NCBI RefSeq assembly: GCF_000732945.1
Contig: NZ_CP008944.1
Coordinates: 1,838,720 to 1,902,719, forward strand
Reading direction: 5' to 3'
Length of the DNA stretch: 64,000 bases
Source of the DNA: Corynebacterium atypicum
Lineage (GTDB): Bacteria > Actinomycetota > Actinomycetes > Mycobacteriales > Mycobacteriaceae
Positions 19,061 through 28,571 of the stretch are shown piece after piece. The notes under the pieces were generated by a model. It saw only the letters and a list, made by a program, of their open reading frames with translations. It was not told where the DNA came from and ran no database searches. The position numbers and the translations under genes are program-made. Every line of letters begins with the position of its first letter. Positions within the stretch are counted from its first letter, which is position 1.

Positions 19061-19636
19061 GTGAGCACCCTGATCATCGTCGACGCCCAGAACGACTTCT
19101 GCCCCGGCGGCCCGCTCGCCACCGAAAAAGGCGCCGTAGTCGCCCACGAAATCGCCACCGCCCTCGAACAGGACGGCGGCCGCTGGGATCACGTGGTGGC
19201 CACCCAGGATTGGCACATCGATCCGGGCCCTCACTTCTCTGACAGCCCCGACTTTGTGCACACCTGGCCGGTACACTGCCGGGCGGAAAGCCCCGGCGCC
19301 GAGCTCCACGAGGCGCTAGCTGGCGCCGCAATCGAGGAGTACTTCCGCAAAGGGCAATTCGACGACGGATACTCTGGCTTTGCCGGGGTGAGCGCCTCTG
19401 GCGCGAGGCGGTTAAGCGACTGGCTGGCCGACCGCGAGGTCGAAGCACTTGACGTCTGCGGCATCGCCACGGACTTCTGCGTGCGCGCCACCGCGCTCGA
19501 CGCCCTGGAACGCGGCTTTAAGGTGCGCGTTATCACCGACCTCTGCGCGGCTGTGAGCGCCTCGGGTGGCGCTGCGGCGCTCGACGAGCTGCAAGCGGCG
19601 AGCGCAGAACTTGTGCAGCGTGCGGACCTTCCCTAA
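19061..19636 (+). CDS. pncA: Nicotinamidase / pyrazinamidase
   Basis: Hydrolyses nicotinamide to nicotinate for NAD salvage, and would activate pyrazinamide. The catalytic triad is visible: Asp in IVDAQNDF (residue 8), a Lys in the middle of the protein and Cys in IATDFCV. The metal-binding DWHIDPGPHF motif is present. Starts at GTG after GGAATCACC. Length 191, normal. It is one of three NAD-salvage genes spread over the window, with pncB and nadE. Confidence 0.95.
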   Translation: MSTLIIVDAQNDFCPGGPLATEKGAVVAHEIATALEQDGGRWDHVVATQDWHIDPGPHFSDSPDFVHTWPVHCRAESPGAELHEALAGAAIEEYFRKGQFDDGYSGFAGVSASGARRLSDWLADREVEALDVCGIATDFCVRATALDALERGFKVRVITDLCAAVSASGGAAALDELQAASAELVQRADLP

Positions 19637-19732
19637 CTACGCTGGCTAGACCCGGCTCGACCCGCCCACCAGGCGTGGTCCACCTGGCCCCACTCACACG
19701 GCCCCGCGTGGCCTTAACCGGGCCGGGCAGGC

Positions 19733-20008
19733 CTAGCGGTTGGCCAGCAGGCGGCGCAGTTCCTTCCAGTCGCTGCGGTTACGGCGCCCGCGCACCACGC
19801 CAAAAATGACGGCGCCGGCGACGACGACCCCGATGCCGGCGAGCACTTTCTGCACGGTGGGATCCTTCAGCCAGTCGGTGACCTGGTGCTTCGCGTCGTC
19901 TGCGAGGTTCTTCGGCTTGCTGCGCTCGGCCAGCTGGTCAAGCGTGCCGGCGAGCTGACGGCGGGTGCGCTCGATGTCGCGCTGGATATCGTTAATGTCT
20001 CGTGCCAC
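19733..20008 (-). CDS. DUF3618 family small membrane protein
   Basis: A 91-residue protein beginning MARDINDIQRDIERTRRQLAGTLDQLAER, the typical amphipathic start of DUF3618 proteins, then a linker and one transmembrane helix (VLAGIGVVVAGAVIFGVV) with a basic tail. No enzymatic function is known for the family. GGGGAGAAGACC precedes the ATG. It stands alone between convergent pncA and a non-coding stretch. Confidence 0.85.
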   Translation of the reverse strand: MARDINDIQRDIERTRRQLAGTLDQLAERSKPKNLADDAKHQVTDWLKDPTVQKVLAGIGVVVAGAVIFGVVRGRRNRSDWKELRRLLANR

Positions 20009-20384
20009 GGTCTTCTCCCCATTGACTTCGGTTAAGCGGCTTAAAAAGCCTACCTTCTCATAGTAGGCCGGAAAGCTTTAGTTATTTTCTCACGAGTGTG
20101 CCACACGCTCACCCACGCCCGGCCCGCTACCCCTGCGGCCCGGGCCAGGCGCGTCCTCTTCGGCCCACCGCGGCGGCCATCTTCACCGAACCCTCACCGC
20201 GGGGCTCCTGGAAACAGCGCCAGGAGCCTCGCCGCCGGCCCCACAGCCAGAGGCAAGGATCGCGGCCACGGCGAGCACGCCCAGCACGCGCACCTTTCTC
20301 GGGTTAGGTAAAAGTGCGTTCATGGTTTCCCAGCCCATGTACGCCGCCTCAGAAGGCAGCGAGACTGGCGGTAAGGTAGCGGCC
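20009..20384. other. Intergenic region before prxQ with a possible small lipoprotein
   Basis: About 375 bp. It holds a possible 46-codon minus-strand frame (20183-20323), a hairpin GGCTCCTGG / CCAGGAGCC at about 20203-20228 and, at its right end, a TAAGGT -10 box 7 nt before the prxQ ATG. Nothing else was recognised. Confidence 0.5.
20183..20323 (-). CDS. Possible tiny lipoprotein (46 residues)
   Basis: From ATG 20323 the frame reads MNALLPNPRKVRVLG, a hydrophobic core, and LASGC, an acceptable lipobox, then only about 18 residues before the stop. It looks like a complete signal peptide with almost no mature protein, so it may be a truncated remnant or a chance frame. A 9-bp-arm hairpin lies near the frame's end and could be its terminator. 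No family recognised. Confidence 0.33.
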   Translation of the reverse strand: MNALLPNPRKVRVLGVLAVAAILASGCGAGGEAPGAVSRSPAVRVR

Positions 20385-20879
20385 ATGACAAACAACCCAA
20401 CCACCCCCGCGTCTGATGCGAGCCGGCGCCTCAGCCCAGGCGATAAGGCCCCCGACTTCGAGCTGACGAGTTCCGACGGCTCGCGCGTGGCACTCAGCGA
20501 CTACGCCGGGCAGAAAGTCATCGTCTACTTCTACCCGCGCGCAAACACTCCCGGCTGCACCAAAGAGGCCTGCGACTTCCGCGATAACCTCACCCCGCTC
20601 AACTCGGCCGGATACGCCGTGGTGGGCATCTCGCCCGACAAACCGGAGGAGCTCGCCCAGTTCCGCGCCGACCACGAGCTGAACTTCCCGCTGCTCTCCG
20701 ACCCGGAGAAAAAAGTGATGACCGCCTACGGCGCCTATGGGGAGAAGAACACCTACGGCAAGGTGACAGTCGGCGTCATCCGCTCGACCTTCCTTATCGA
20801 CGCCGCGGGAACCATCGAGAAGGCCCAGTACAACGTCAAAGCGACCGGGCACGTGGGAAGGATCGTGCGCGACCTCTAG
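20385..20879 (+). CDS. bcp: Thioredoxin-dependent thiol peroxidase (Bcp/PrxQ)
   Basis: A 164-residue peroxiredoxin that reduces H2O2 and organic hydroperoxides. The peroxidatic Cys is in FYPRANTPGCT and a resolving Cys lies five residues on (GCTKEAC), the atypical two-Cys PrxQ arrangement. The in-frame ATG at 20322 would add 21 residues, but TAAGGT (20372-20377) sits as a -10 box 7 nt before 20385, so I choose the shorter, probably leaderless start. The stop overlaps that of the convergent thiamine gene by 4 bp. Confidence 0.93.
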   Translation: MTNNPTTPASDASRRLSPGDKAPDFELTSSDGSRVALSDYAGQKVIVYFYPRANTPGCTKEACDFRDNLTPLNSAGYAVVGISPDKPEELAQFRADHELNFPLLSDPEKKVMTAYGAYGEKNTYGKVTVGVIRSTFLIDAAGTIEKAQYNVKATGHVGRIVRDL

Positions 20880-22426
20880 CCGCGGGCCTGCGCCCACCCT
20901 TTTACCAGGGCGCCCGCCGCGGCGGCAGGATCGTCGTTGGCGCAGATGGCGGAGACCACCGCGACGCCGGCGGCGCCCGCGGCCTTGAGCTCCGCGACGT
21001 CTCCAAGCGTCACCCCGCCGATCGCCACGCACGGAAGGCCCGCCTGGGCGGCGAAGCGAGCAAAACCGTCCACCCCCAGCGGCTCGCTGGCATCCGGCTT
21101 AGTCGAAGTGTGGTGGATCGGCCCCACCCCCAGGTAATCCACGGTGCCCCGAGGCAGGCGGGCGAGCTTTTCCAGGTGCGAGGCGTGATCGGCGCTAAGC
21201 CCCACCACCGCGTCTGGACCCAGCAGCGCGCGCGCCTGCTCCGGGGCCGTATCGCCCTGCCCCACGTGCACACCGTCGACGGCCACGCCCTCCCGGCGCA
21301 GCTCCGCGACCGCCTCGAGGCGATCGTCGATCACAAAGACCGCCCGCCCCTCGGTAACCTGGGCGATCTGCCTGGCCTGGGCTTTGACCTCGGCGTCGCT
21401 GGCATCCTTATCCCGCAGTTGCACAAAACGCACCCCCGCGTCCACGGCCTGGCGCACCGTCTCGACCACGCCACGAGACCCACACTGGCCGCGATCGGTC
21501 ACCAGGTAGACCTCCAGGTCAGCGGGATCGAAGCCGGCCCGGACCTGCGGCTTATCTCCGCCCGCCGCCGCGGATAGAAAACGCAGGCGCTGCGGGGCGT
21601 TCAGGTCGTCGGGATCGAGGCGAGACAGCTCGTCGATAAGCGCCACCGCGAAGCTACCTGGACCTGCGGCCCCGGCGGCCGCGCGCTCCGAGGCCACGCC
21701 AAAGGCCAGGTGCGCGGCGACCACCGCCGCAAACCGCTCCGGCCGGCTCTCGCCGGCCGCCCCTAACAGCGCCGCGACCAGGGAGCCAAGCGCGCAGCCG
21801 GCGCCGGTGACCTTGGTCAGCATCGCCGAGCCGCCAGAGACCAACACTGTGACCTGACCGTCAGAAACCAGATCCTCCTCGCCGGAGGCGGCGACCACTC
21901 CCCCGGTCTGCCCGGCGAGCCGCTCGGCCGCCTCGCGGGCAGCAACCGCCGTGTCGGTCGACTCGGTACCCCGGCCGCCCTGGCCGACCCCGGCCAGGAC
22001 CATGGCTTCCGAGGCGTTGCCGCGCACGGCCGTCGGGTGCTTGTCTACCAGCTCAAAATAAGCCTGCGTGCGGATCTTCAGCGCGCCGATGCCCACCGGG
22101 TCGAGTACCCAGGCTGTGCCTGCCTCCTCGGCCGCCGCGGCGGCCTCCAGCCCAGCCTCGATCTGCTCGGTGGTGGGCGTGCCGAAGTTCACCAGGACGC
22201 CGCTGGCTATCCCCGCAAAATCCGCCGCTTCGCGGGGCAGATCAACCATGGCCGGCGAGGCGCCGGAGGCAAGCAGGAGATTAGCGGTGAAGTTGGTCAC
22301 CACGGTGTTGGTGATGCACTGCACCAGCGGCTCTGTACGCACCATGTTCCGCCAGCTATCGGCGGCAGCACGCGCGAGCTCTGCGGTTGCCGCGGCGTCG
22401 GAGTGAAACGGACGGTTGGTGGCCAT
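20876..22426 (-). CDS. thiM-thiE: Fused hydroxyethylthiazole kinase - thiamine-phosphate synthase
   Basis: A bifunctional thiamine enzyme of 516 residues. The N-terminal ~270 residues are ThiM (VQCITNTVVTNFTANLLLASGASPAM; GAGCALGSLVAALLG near residue 215), which phosphorylates hydroxyethylthiazole. The last ~220 are ThiE (VYLVTDRGQC, VRFVQLRDKDASD, GVGPIHHTSTK), which couples the thiazole phosphate to HMP pyrophosphate. The join is a short linker. The start is set by AAAGGA 9 nt before ATG 22426. I looked for a TPP riboswitch upstream and found none. Confidence 0.93.
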   Translation of the reverse strand: MATNRPFHSDAAATAELARAAADSWRNMVRTEPLVQCITNTVVTNFTANLLLASGASPAMVDLPREAADFAGIASGVLVNFGTPTTEQIEAGLEAAAAAEEAGTAWVLDPVGIGALKIRTQAYFELVDKHPTAVRGNASEAMVLAGVGQGGRGTESTDTAVAAREAAERLAGQTGGVVAASGEEDLVSDGQVTVLVSGGSAMLTKVTGAGCALGSLVAALLGAAGESRPERFAAVVAAHLAFGVASERAAAGAAGPGSFAVALIDELSRLDPDDLNAPQRLRFLSAAAGGDKPQVRAGFDPADLEVYLVTDRGQCGSRGVVETVRQAVDAGVRFVQLRDKDASDAEVKAQARQIAQVTEGRAVFVIDDRLEAVAELRREGVAVDGVHVGQGDTAPEQARALLGPDAVVGLSADHASHLEKLARLPRGTVDYLGVGPIHHTSTKPDASEPLGVDGFARFAAQAGLPCVAIGGVTLGDVAELKAAGAAGVAVVSAICANDDPAAAAGALVKGWAQARG

Positions 22427-22591
22427 GAGAGTCATTCCTTTCGCGTGAGTGTTCCTCGCCACGAAAGCATAGGTAAGATCCCCGGCCGCGTCGCCCAGGT
22501 GGGGTAAAGATCCCCCCGGCCGTCAACCCCCGAACGCGCGCACCCCGGTTTCCGCGCTCGACGCGGTGTGCACGCACCCAGGTGGCTCGCG

Positions 22592-22672
<81 letters not shown>

Positions 22673-22805
22673 AACCTGCGGCCGGTGGGCCGCAGGTTCA
22701 GATCATAGCCGGTTGCGGGCCGAAGAACCGCATCGGGGCCGGCATCTGCGCGCGGGAGGCGGCTCGGTCACCGAATCCTGCACCGGGTGGGTATCGTATA
22801 AAGGT

Positions 22806-23234
22806 ATGAGTGACGGCAAAAAGCGGCGCGAGCACCTCAAAGTGCGCTTTTACCACGTGCTCTTCCTGGCCGTGGCCGTTGCGTGCACGCTCGCGCTCGC
22901 GTGGTGGCAGTGGTCAAGGTTCCGCTCCGGTTCCGGAACCTTCCAGAACCTGGGCTACGCGCTGCAGTGGCCGATGTTCGGCGCCTTCTTCGTCTACGCC
23001 TACCGCAAATTCCTAGAATATGAGAACCAAAAGATCGACGCCGAAAACGCCGGCGACGATTCCGACATGGAAGTGCTCTTCGAAGCGGACTCGCACGCCT
23101 TTGACGATCACTCCCAGGAGATCGTCGCCGAGTTTTTGCCCGAGCGCCCCCAGCTGGACGTCTCGGGCTTCAACGAGCTCAACCACCAACGCCGCGGCCA
23201 CACCGACTTAAGCGGCCTGGACCGCGCCGAGTAG
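22806..23234 (+). CDS. Small membrane protein with acidic C-terminus, unknown function
   Basis: 142 residues from ATG 22806. A basic N-terminus (GKKRREHLKVRFYH) precedes a transmembrane helix (VLFLAVAVACTLALAWW) and a second one (LQWPMFGAFFVYAYRKF); the remaining half is acidic and soluble. It resembles small conserved actinobacterial proteins of unknown function. The following DUF3817-type gene starts 38 bp later on the same strand, so the two probably form a pair in the membrane. The in-frame extension to 22566 runs antisense through tRNA-Leu and is not coding. Confidence 0.75.
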   Translation: MSDGKKRREHLKVRFYHVLFLAVAVACTLALAWWQWSRFRSGSGTFQNLGYALQWPMFGAFFVYAYRKFLEYENQKIDAENAGDDSDMEVLFEADSHAFDDHSQEIVAEFLPERPQLDVSGFNELNHQRRGHTDLSGLDRAE

Positions 23235-23272
23235 CGTTTTTAGCCCGTCAACCACAAAAACCAAAGGAAACT

Positions 23273-23695
23273 ATGACCTCCCCCACCCCTTCCGAAGGCC
23301 CCCAGAACGAGCCAGCCGCCGAAAAGGCCTCGGCAGCAGGCCAGAAGCAGCGGCCCCGCGTACACCCCGAGCGGCAGCGCCGCGTACGCCAGGCGCTGAC
23401 GATCTTTTCCATCGCCGCCTGGACCACCGGCGTGATGCTGCTCCTGCTATGCGTGCGGATGACCATGGAATACCTGCTGCACATGGATCTGCCCAGCTGG
23501 GCTACCTGGGTGGCCATCGTCCACGGCTGGTGCTACATCGCCTTCGTGCTGGCCACGTTGAACCTGGGGTTGAAGGCCCGCTGGAAGCCGGCTACCTGGG
23601 TCATCACGGCGATCTCCGGCGTGGTGCCCTTCCTGTCCTTCTTCGTGGAGCACTGGCGCCGCCAAGAGGTGACCAAGAAGTTCCAGCTCAACTAG
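23273..23695 (+). CDS. DUF3817-type integral membrane protein
   Basis: 140 residues. A hydrophilic, basic N-terminus of about 40 residues is followed by three transmembrane helices, with VHGWCYIAFVLATLNLGLKARW and a C-terminal EHWRR motif typical of DUF3817 proteins. AAAGGAAACT precedes the ATG. Function unknown; co-directional with the preceding membrane protein. Confidence 0.8.
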   Translation: MTSPTPSEGPQNEPAAEKASAAGQKQRPRVHPERQRRVRQALTIFSIAAWTTGVMLLLLCVRMTMEYLLHMDLPSWATWVAIVHGWCYIAFVLATLNLGLKARWKPATWVITAISGVVPFLSFFVEHWRRQEVTKKFQLN

Positions 23696-23741
23696 CTACC
23701 ACCGCGCGCCCGGCTGGCCGCCAACGCGGCCAACCGGCCCG

Positions 23742-24362
23742 CTAGTCGGCCAGCCGGCGAAGCGCCGGAACGAGCCCGGCCAACGCCTTCCCACGGTGCG
23801 AGAGGGCGTCTTTTTCGGCCGGCGTCAGCTGCGCGGAGCTACGGGCGCTAGCCCCGCGGTGTTCCTCCTCCGCCGGCAAGAACAGCGGATCGTAGCCAAA
23901 TCCATTCTGGCCACGCGGCTGCGTCAACAAGCGCCCCTCCCAGCGCCCCTCGGAGAGCTCCTCGTGGCCGTCCGGGGTCACCAGCGCGCACACGGACACG
24001 AAGGCGCACCGCCGGCGCTCTTCCGGAACGTCGCGAAGTTGCGCCAGCAGCAACCGGTTATTCGCCGTGTCGTCGCCATGGCCGCCCGACCACCGCGCGG
24101 ACAACACGCCCGGCATCCCGCCGAGCTCCTCAACGGCCAACCCGGAATCGTCGGCCACCGTGATCAGACCGGTGGCGCGCGCGCCCGCACGGGCCTTGAT
24201 GAGCGCGTTATCCGCAAAAGTCCGGCCCGTCTCCCGTGGCTCCGGGTAGGCCGCAACCGCGCTGAGGCCGAGAAGCTCGACGCGCTCGAGGCCCGCGGCG
24301 TCGAGAATCCGGCGCAACTCGCCGAGCTTTTTCGCGTTATTTGAGGCCAAAAGGAGCTGCAC
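23742..24362 (-). CDS. rdgB: Non-canonical purine NTP pyrophosphatase (RdgB/HAM1)
   Basis: Removes dITP, XTP and ITP from the nucleotide pool. The opening LLLASNNAKKLGELRRIL is the nucleotide-binding motif; TVADDSGLAVEELGG and GFGYDPLFLP are the other family signatures. I use GTG 24362, giving 206 residues, because the conserved part begins at residue 2; a longer frame to 24410 would overlap rph. It starts 10 bp past the rph stop, the common rph-rdgB pairing. Confidence 0.94.
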   Translation of the reverse strand: MQLLLASNNAKKLGELRRILDAAGLERVELLGLSAVAAYPEPRETGRTFADNALIKARAGARATGLITVADDSGLAVEELGGMPGVLSARWSGGHGDDTANNRLLLAQLRDVPEERRRCAFVSVCALVTPDGHEELSEGRWEGRLLTQPRGQNGFGYDPLFLPAEEEHRGASARSSAQLTPAEKDALSHRGKALAGLVPALRRLAD

Positions 24363-24372
24363 TGCGCACCCC

Positions 24373-25116
24373 CTAGGACTTGCTCGCCAGCGCGGCGCGC
24401 TGGGCGTCAACGAGCTCCCGGCAGCCCTTCGCCGCGACGTCCAGGAAAATGTCCAGCTGCTCGCGGGTAAACGTGCCCGCCTCGCCGGTGCCCTGAATCT
24501 CGACGAACTGCCCCTGGGAGTTCATCACCACGTTCATGTCCACCTCTGCCCGCGAGTCTTCCTCGTACGGTAGATCGAGGCACACGTGGCCGCCGATCAA
24601 ACCCACCGAGACGGCCGCCACCGGCTCCTTTAAGGGGTTACCGGGGACCACCCCGCGCGCCTTGAGCACCGCGATCGCGTCGGCAAGCGCCACGTAGGCC
24701 CCCGTGATCGACGCCGTGCGCGTGCCGCCGTCGGCCTGCAGCACATCGCAATCCAAGTGGATCGTGTTCTCGCCAAGCTCGCGCAGATCCACCGCAGCGC
24801 GCAGCGCTCGGCCCACCAGCCGGGAGATCTCCTGGGTGCGGCCCTTCACCTTGCCCTTCACCGATTCCCGGGGGCTGCGCTGGTTGGTCGCCGCCGGCAG
24901 CATCGCGTACTCGGCGGTCAGCCAGCCCTCGCCAGAATCCCGCTTGAACCGCGGCACACCCTCCTCGATCGAGGCCGTACACATCACGCGGGTATTACCA
25001 AACTCCACCAGCACGCTGCCAGCCGGGTTGGACGTGAAATTGCGAGTGATACGCACCGGGCGCATCTCGTCCTGGGCGCGCCCATCGGCGCGACGAAAGT
25101 CTTGGGTAAAGCTCAT
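24373..25116 (-). CDS. rph: Ribonuclease PH
   Basis: Phosphorolytic 3'-5' exoribonuclease that trims tRNA 3' ends. [27 protein letters not shown] and the phosphate-binding RLVGRALRA region are visible. From ATG 25116 it has 247 residues. TAGCCT lies 8 nt before this ATG and could be a -10 box of a leaderless mRNA. rdgB follows on the same strand. Confidence 0.95.
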   Translation of the reverse strand: MSFTQDFRRADGRAQDEMRPVRITRNFTSNPAGSVLVEFGNTRVMCTASIEEGVPRFKRDSGEGWLTAEYAMLPAATNQRSPRESVKGKVKGRTQEISRLVGRALRAAVDLRELGENTIHLDCDVLQADGGTRTASITGAYVALADAIAVLKARGVVPGNPLKEPVAAVSVGLIGGHVCLDLPYEEDSRAEVDMNVVMNSQGQFVEIQGTGEAGTFTREQLDIFLDVAAKGCRELVDAQRAALASKS

Positions 25117-25143
25117 GGCCCCCAAGGCTACCCGCAGGCCCGC

Positions 25144-25911
25144 CTACAGCTCGTAGACAGTGCGCGGCAGGCCGAACTCCACCGGCCCGGAATACTGGGT
25201 CCGCGCGGCCGCCACCGCCTCCTCCGGGTCGATCCACGGCGGCACATGCACCAGCACCAGCCGCTTCACCCCGGCGCGCTCAGCGATCATCCCGGCCTCC
25301 TGGCCATTCATATGCATGCCCGGCACCTGGGAGCTGTCCTGAGCACCCCAGTTGGCCTCGCACAGGAAAATGTCCGCCCCCTCCGCTGCGGCGATGAGCT
25401 CGTCGGTGAAGGCGGAATCGCCCGAGTAGGTCAGCGTCTTGCCGGTGGAATTTTCTACCACCCGGAGCGCATAGGCCTCCACCGGGTGCACCACCGGGTA
25501 AGGCGTGATGGTCAACCGCTCCACCTGCTGTGGTTCATGAGCCCGCCAGGGGGTGAACGCAAACGTATCCGACATGTCGTCGATACCCTCCGGCTGGTCG
25601 TTTGCAGACAACCGTCCGAAGAACACCGGGGCCGGGCTCGGCCCGTAGAGCAGGCTGCGGCCAGCCGCTGCCGCCTCGGGGTGAAACCTGCGCCAGACCA
25701 TGAGCGAGGGAAAGTCCAGGCAGTGGTCGGCGTGCAGGTGAGAAAACGCCACGTGGACCAGGGAGGGGTCGGTGATGCGCTGCAGCTCGGCGAGCGTACC
25801 CGGGCCGAGATCCAACACGACGCCCAGGTGATCGACCTCGACCAAGTAGCCAGAGGCCGGGTTAGAGGGCCCGGCCAGGCTGCCCGAGCTTCCAAGGATG
25901 GTCAACCGCAT
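25144..25911 (-). CDS. MBL-fold metallohydrolase (RNase Z/ElaC-like)
   Basis: A 255-residue metallo-beta-lactamase fold protein. The metal-binding SHLHADH motif is near residue 60, with further ligands in YSGDSAFTDE and the C-terminal HVPPW. It starts MRLTILGSSGS at 25911; the frame continues into murI but that part is not conserved. Proteins of this type next to murI and rph in actinobacteria have been annotated as cyclic phosphodiesterases or RNase Z homologues; the substrate is not known here. Confidence 0.83.
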   Translation of the reverse strand: MRLTILGSSGSLAGPSNPASGYLVEVDHLGVVLDLGPGTLAELQRITDPSLVHVAFSHLHADHCLDFPSLMVWRRFHPEAAAAGRSLLYGPSPAPVFFGRLSANDQPEGIDDMSDTFAFTPWRAHEPQQVERLTITPYPVVHPVEAYALRVVENSTGKTLTYSGDSAFTDELIAAAEGADIFLCEANWGAQDSSQVPGMHMNGQEAGMIAERAGVKRLVLVHVPPWIDPEEAVAAARTQYSGPVEFGLPRTVYEL

Positions 25912-25987
25912 ATCTTTTAGATTGCCACGATTCGTCCCATTTTTCGAACACCGATTGAGCAACCGTGACCCGACGGCGCTCAGCGCA

Positions 25988-26851
25988 CTAGGTCCAGTCG
26001 ATCTCACTAGGAGAGACTTCGGCCAACTCCGGGCCCAAGAAGCGCCGCGCCAAACGCGCGAAGCTGCGCGGATCGCCCGTGGCCTCGAAGCTATAGCGGG
26101 CCAGCCCATCCAAATCGGGGTCGGCAAAGAGATCCTGCTCGGTGAAAACCTTCAGCAGGTCCTTGGTCACCTCCTCGGACGAGGAGATGAGGTTGACGCG
26201 ATCTCCCATCACCAGCTGAATCAGTCCCGTCAACAGCGGGTAGTGCGTGCAGCCGAGCACCAGGGTATCCACCCCGGCGTTCTGCAGCGGCTCCAGGTAG
26301 GCCTCCGCGACACCCAGGATCTGACGCCCGGAGGTGATGCCGCGCTCGACAAAGTCTACAAACCGAGGGCAGGCCTGGGCCGTGACCTCCACGTTCGGCG
26401 TGACCGAGAAAAGATCCTGGTAGGCGCCCGAAGCGATCGTCCCGGCCGTGCCGATGACCCCGATCTTGCCGTTTCTGGTGGTGGCCACGGCCCGACGCAC
26501 CGCCGGCCGGATCACCTCGAGCACGGGGATCTGGTAGCGCTCCCGCGCGTCATGAAGGAAGACCGAGGACGCGGTATTACAGGCGATGACCAGCGCCTTG
26601 CAGCCGCGCTCGACCAGTTGGTCAGCCACATCGCCGGCCAGGCGGCGCACCTCGGCCACCGGGCGCGGCCCGTACGGCGCGTGCGCGGTATCGCCGATGT
26701 AGACCACCGATTCGTGCGGCAGCTGGGTGATCAGCGTGCGCGCGACGGTCAGCCCTCCCACCCCGGAGTCAAAGACGCCGATCGGCCTCGAGTTCGGGCG
26801 CCCATCCGCGGGAGTCGTCGAGTTCTCAGCGCGAAGATCTTGTGCAGCCAC
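25988..26851 (-). CDS. murI: Glutamate racemase
   Basis: Supplies D-glutamate for peptidoglycan. Cofactor-independent two-Cys mechanism: the first catalytic Cys lies in ACNTASS and the second in LGCTHYPLL. The start motif [13 protein letters not shown] and [11 protein letters not shown] are characteristic. I choose GTG 26851 (287 residues); TAGGCT lies 8 nt before it as a possible -10 box. The frame could extend to 26902. The MBL gene follows 76 bp downstream. Confidence 0.94.
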   Translation of the reverse strand: MAAQDLRAENSTTPADGRPNSRPIGVFDSGVGGLTVARTLITQLPHESVVYIGDTAHAPYGPRPVAEVRRLAGDVADQLVERGCKALVIACNTASSVFLHDARERYQIPVLEVIRPAVRRAVATTRNGKIGVIGTAGTIASGAYQDLFSVTPNVEVTAQACPRFVDFVERGITSGRQILGVAEAYLEPLQNAGVDTLVLGCTHYPLLTGLIQLVMGDRVNLISSSEEVTKDLLKVFTEQDLFADPDLDGLARYSFEATGDPRSFARLARRFLGPELAEVSPSEIDWT

Positions 26852-26909
26852 GCCCACCAAGCCTAGCCCCGGCCGTCGTTCCCGGCCCAGGCCTCCCGGC
26901 ACTCGGCGC

Positions 26910-27620
26910 CTAGCTGCGCCGGGGCGGATCGTCCGAGGTGATCATCATCGCCGCGACCACCCCGCCGAGGGCGCCGAACAGGTGCGCCTGCCAGCTCATG
27001 CCGTTCACCCCGGGCAGCACACCCCACAGCAGCCCCGAATACCCCATCAGCAGCAGGACGCCAAGCAGGGTCTGGCCGACCGACCGGTTAAAGATGCCCC
27101 GCACCAAGAGGTAGGCCAGCCAGCCGTAGATCAACAGCGAGGCGCCGACGTGGCTGGTGCCCACTCCTCCGAAAATCCACGTGCCCACTCCCCCAATCAC
27201 CACCACAAAACCGGTGACCTCCCAGAAGGCCCGGCGGCCCGAGCAACCGACGAGGAAGGCGAACAACGCCCCGGTCAGGGAGTTAGACACGAGGTGGCTG
27301 AAATTGACGTGCAGCACCGGGGCGGTGACGATGTGCCACAGGCTTGACAGGTCCAGCGGCTGGATGCCGAAGGCCAGCAGCGCGCCCCCGAAGCCGAAGA
27401 CGTTGACCAGGTGCACCGCCCAGATCACCACCAGGTAGCCCACCGCAAATCGCAGGCCCGTCCGCCACGTCGAGCGCACCCCCTGTTGCCTCATGGGGGC
27501 ACCGAAACCACGGCGGGTCACCTCGCCGCCGCGGCCGCCCGGGTATCCCCGGCCCGCGAAGGGCTGCCCGCCCAGGCCCGACGCGCGGTAGGGGTCGCGG
27601 CCGAAGCGCCCGCCGCTCAC
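26910..27620 (-). CDS. Rhomboid-family intramembrane protease
   Basis: 236 residues with six or seven transmembrane segments. The rhomboid pattern is present: an HxxxN-like segment ([12 protein letters not shown]), the GAS serine motif ([11 protein letters not shown]) and a late His in [11 protein letters not shown]. The residue after the serine is Leu where many rhomboids have Gly. The start is GTG 27620, overlapping the stop of the upstream P1-type peptidase (GTGA), so translation is coupled. The first 45 residues are Gly/Arg-rich and soluble. Substrates unknown. Confidence 0.85.
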   Translation of the reverse strand: MSGGRFGRDPYRASGLGGQPFAGRGYPGGRGGEVTRRGFGAPMRQQGVRSTWRTGLRFAVGYLVVIWAVHLVNVFGFGGALLAFGIQPLDLSSLWHIVTAPVLHVNFSHLVSNSLTGALFAFLVGCSGRRAFWEVTGFVVVIGGVGTWIFGGVGTSHVGASLLIYGWLAYLLVRGIFNRSVGQTLLGVLLLMGYSGLLWGVLPGVNGMSWQAHLFGALGGVVAAMMITSDDPPRRS

Positions 27621-28567
27621 TGCAGCTCCTGGTAGGCGGTCACCGCAAGCTCTCCGCCCGGGTCCGCCTGCACCACGGCGTCGACAATCGCTGCCGCCAC
27701 CACATCGGCGGCGGCCTGCCCCAGCGCGATGAGGGTGGCCACAGGTACCGGGCGTGACCCTTGTTCCGCCGTCGACAGCGCAAAGAGCGTGTCGCCGTCC
27801 CACGGCGAGTGCGCCGGGCGCACCGCCCGGGCGATCTCGTCGTGGGCCATCATCGCCAGCCGCCTTGCCTGCGCCTTGGTCAGCGGCGCGTCGGTGGCCA
27901 CCACGCCAATGGTCGTGTTCAGCTGCGCGTCAGGGCTGGCCAGCTGGGCCAGCCGGGCCGGATCGGCGGAGGCCACCGAAGGGTCGCCGTAAAAGCGGCC
28001 CGTCAGCGAGTCGACCACCTCACCGGCGGGGTTAGCCACCATGGCCGCACCAACGGTGTAGCCAAACACCGTGGTCGCCGCCTGGCCGCAACCGCCGCGC
28101 AGTCGGCCCGCCGTCGCGGCTACGCCCGCGCCCACACTGCCGCGGGCGTCCTCGTGATTGTTAAAGCTATTCTCCAGGGCCTCCCGGCCTTCGCGGGCCC
28201 CCGGCCGGCGCGCCGCGCCGACCGCGAGGTCAAAGATCACCGCCGCGGGCACGATGGGCACCCGCACCGGGTACTCCTCGCCGAGCGGCGCGACGCCGAT
28301 GCCGCGCTCGGCGAGTCCGTCCATCACTCCGTCCGCGGCGGCTAGCCCGAAGGCCGAGCCCCCGCTGAGCACCACCGCATGGGTGCGCTCGACGGTGTTG
28401 TACGGCTCCAAGAGGTCGGTCTCCCGGGTGCCCGGCCCGACGCCGCGCACCTCGCCCGAGGCCACGGCTCCCGCCGGATCCGTCACCCGCACCACGGTGA
28501 CCCCGGTATCCGCAAGGCTGCAGTGGCCCACGGCGAGCCCCGGGACGTCGATCAGGGAACCTGACAT
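27617..28567 (-). CDS. P1-family peptidase (DmpA-like, self-processing)
   Basis: N-terminal-nucleophile hydrolase of family S58, 316 residues. The motif NTTIGVVATDAPLTKAQARR contains the Asn-Thr bond at which mycobacterial relatives cut themselves to expose the catalytic Thr. GSAFGLAAADGVM near residue 75 and VGAGVAATAGRL are family motifs. Activity in relatives is aminopeptidase or amidase; the substrate is unknown. Its stop overlaps the rhomboid start, and it follows the DUF2017 gene closely on the same strand. Confidence 0.87.
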   Translation of the reverse strand: MSGSLIDVPGLAVGHCSLADTGVTVVRVTDPAGAVASGEVRGVGPGTRETDLLEPYNTVERTHAVVLSGGSAFGLAAADGVMDGLAERGIGVAPLGEEYPVRVPIVPAAVIFDLAVGAARRPGAREGREALENSFNNHEDARGSVGAGVAATAGRLRGGCGQAATTVFGYTVGAAMVANPAGEVVDSLTGRFYGDPSVASADPARLAQLASPDAQLNTTIGVVATDAPLTKAQARRLAMMAHDEIARAVRPAHSPWDGDTLFALSTAEQGSRPVPVATLIALGQAAADVVAAAIVDAVVQADPGGELAVTAYQELQ

Positions 28568-28571
28568 CTCT

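Noticed and set aside
22427..22591. Possible TPP riboswitch before thiM-thiE
   Set aside because: Short GGGGTG and CCGGGG motifs are present, but the CTGAGA and the second conserved domain of the aptamer are missing.
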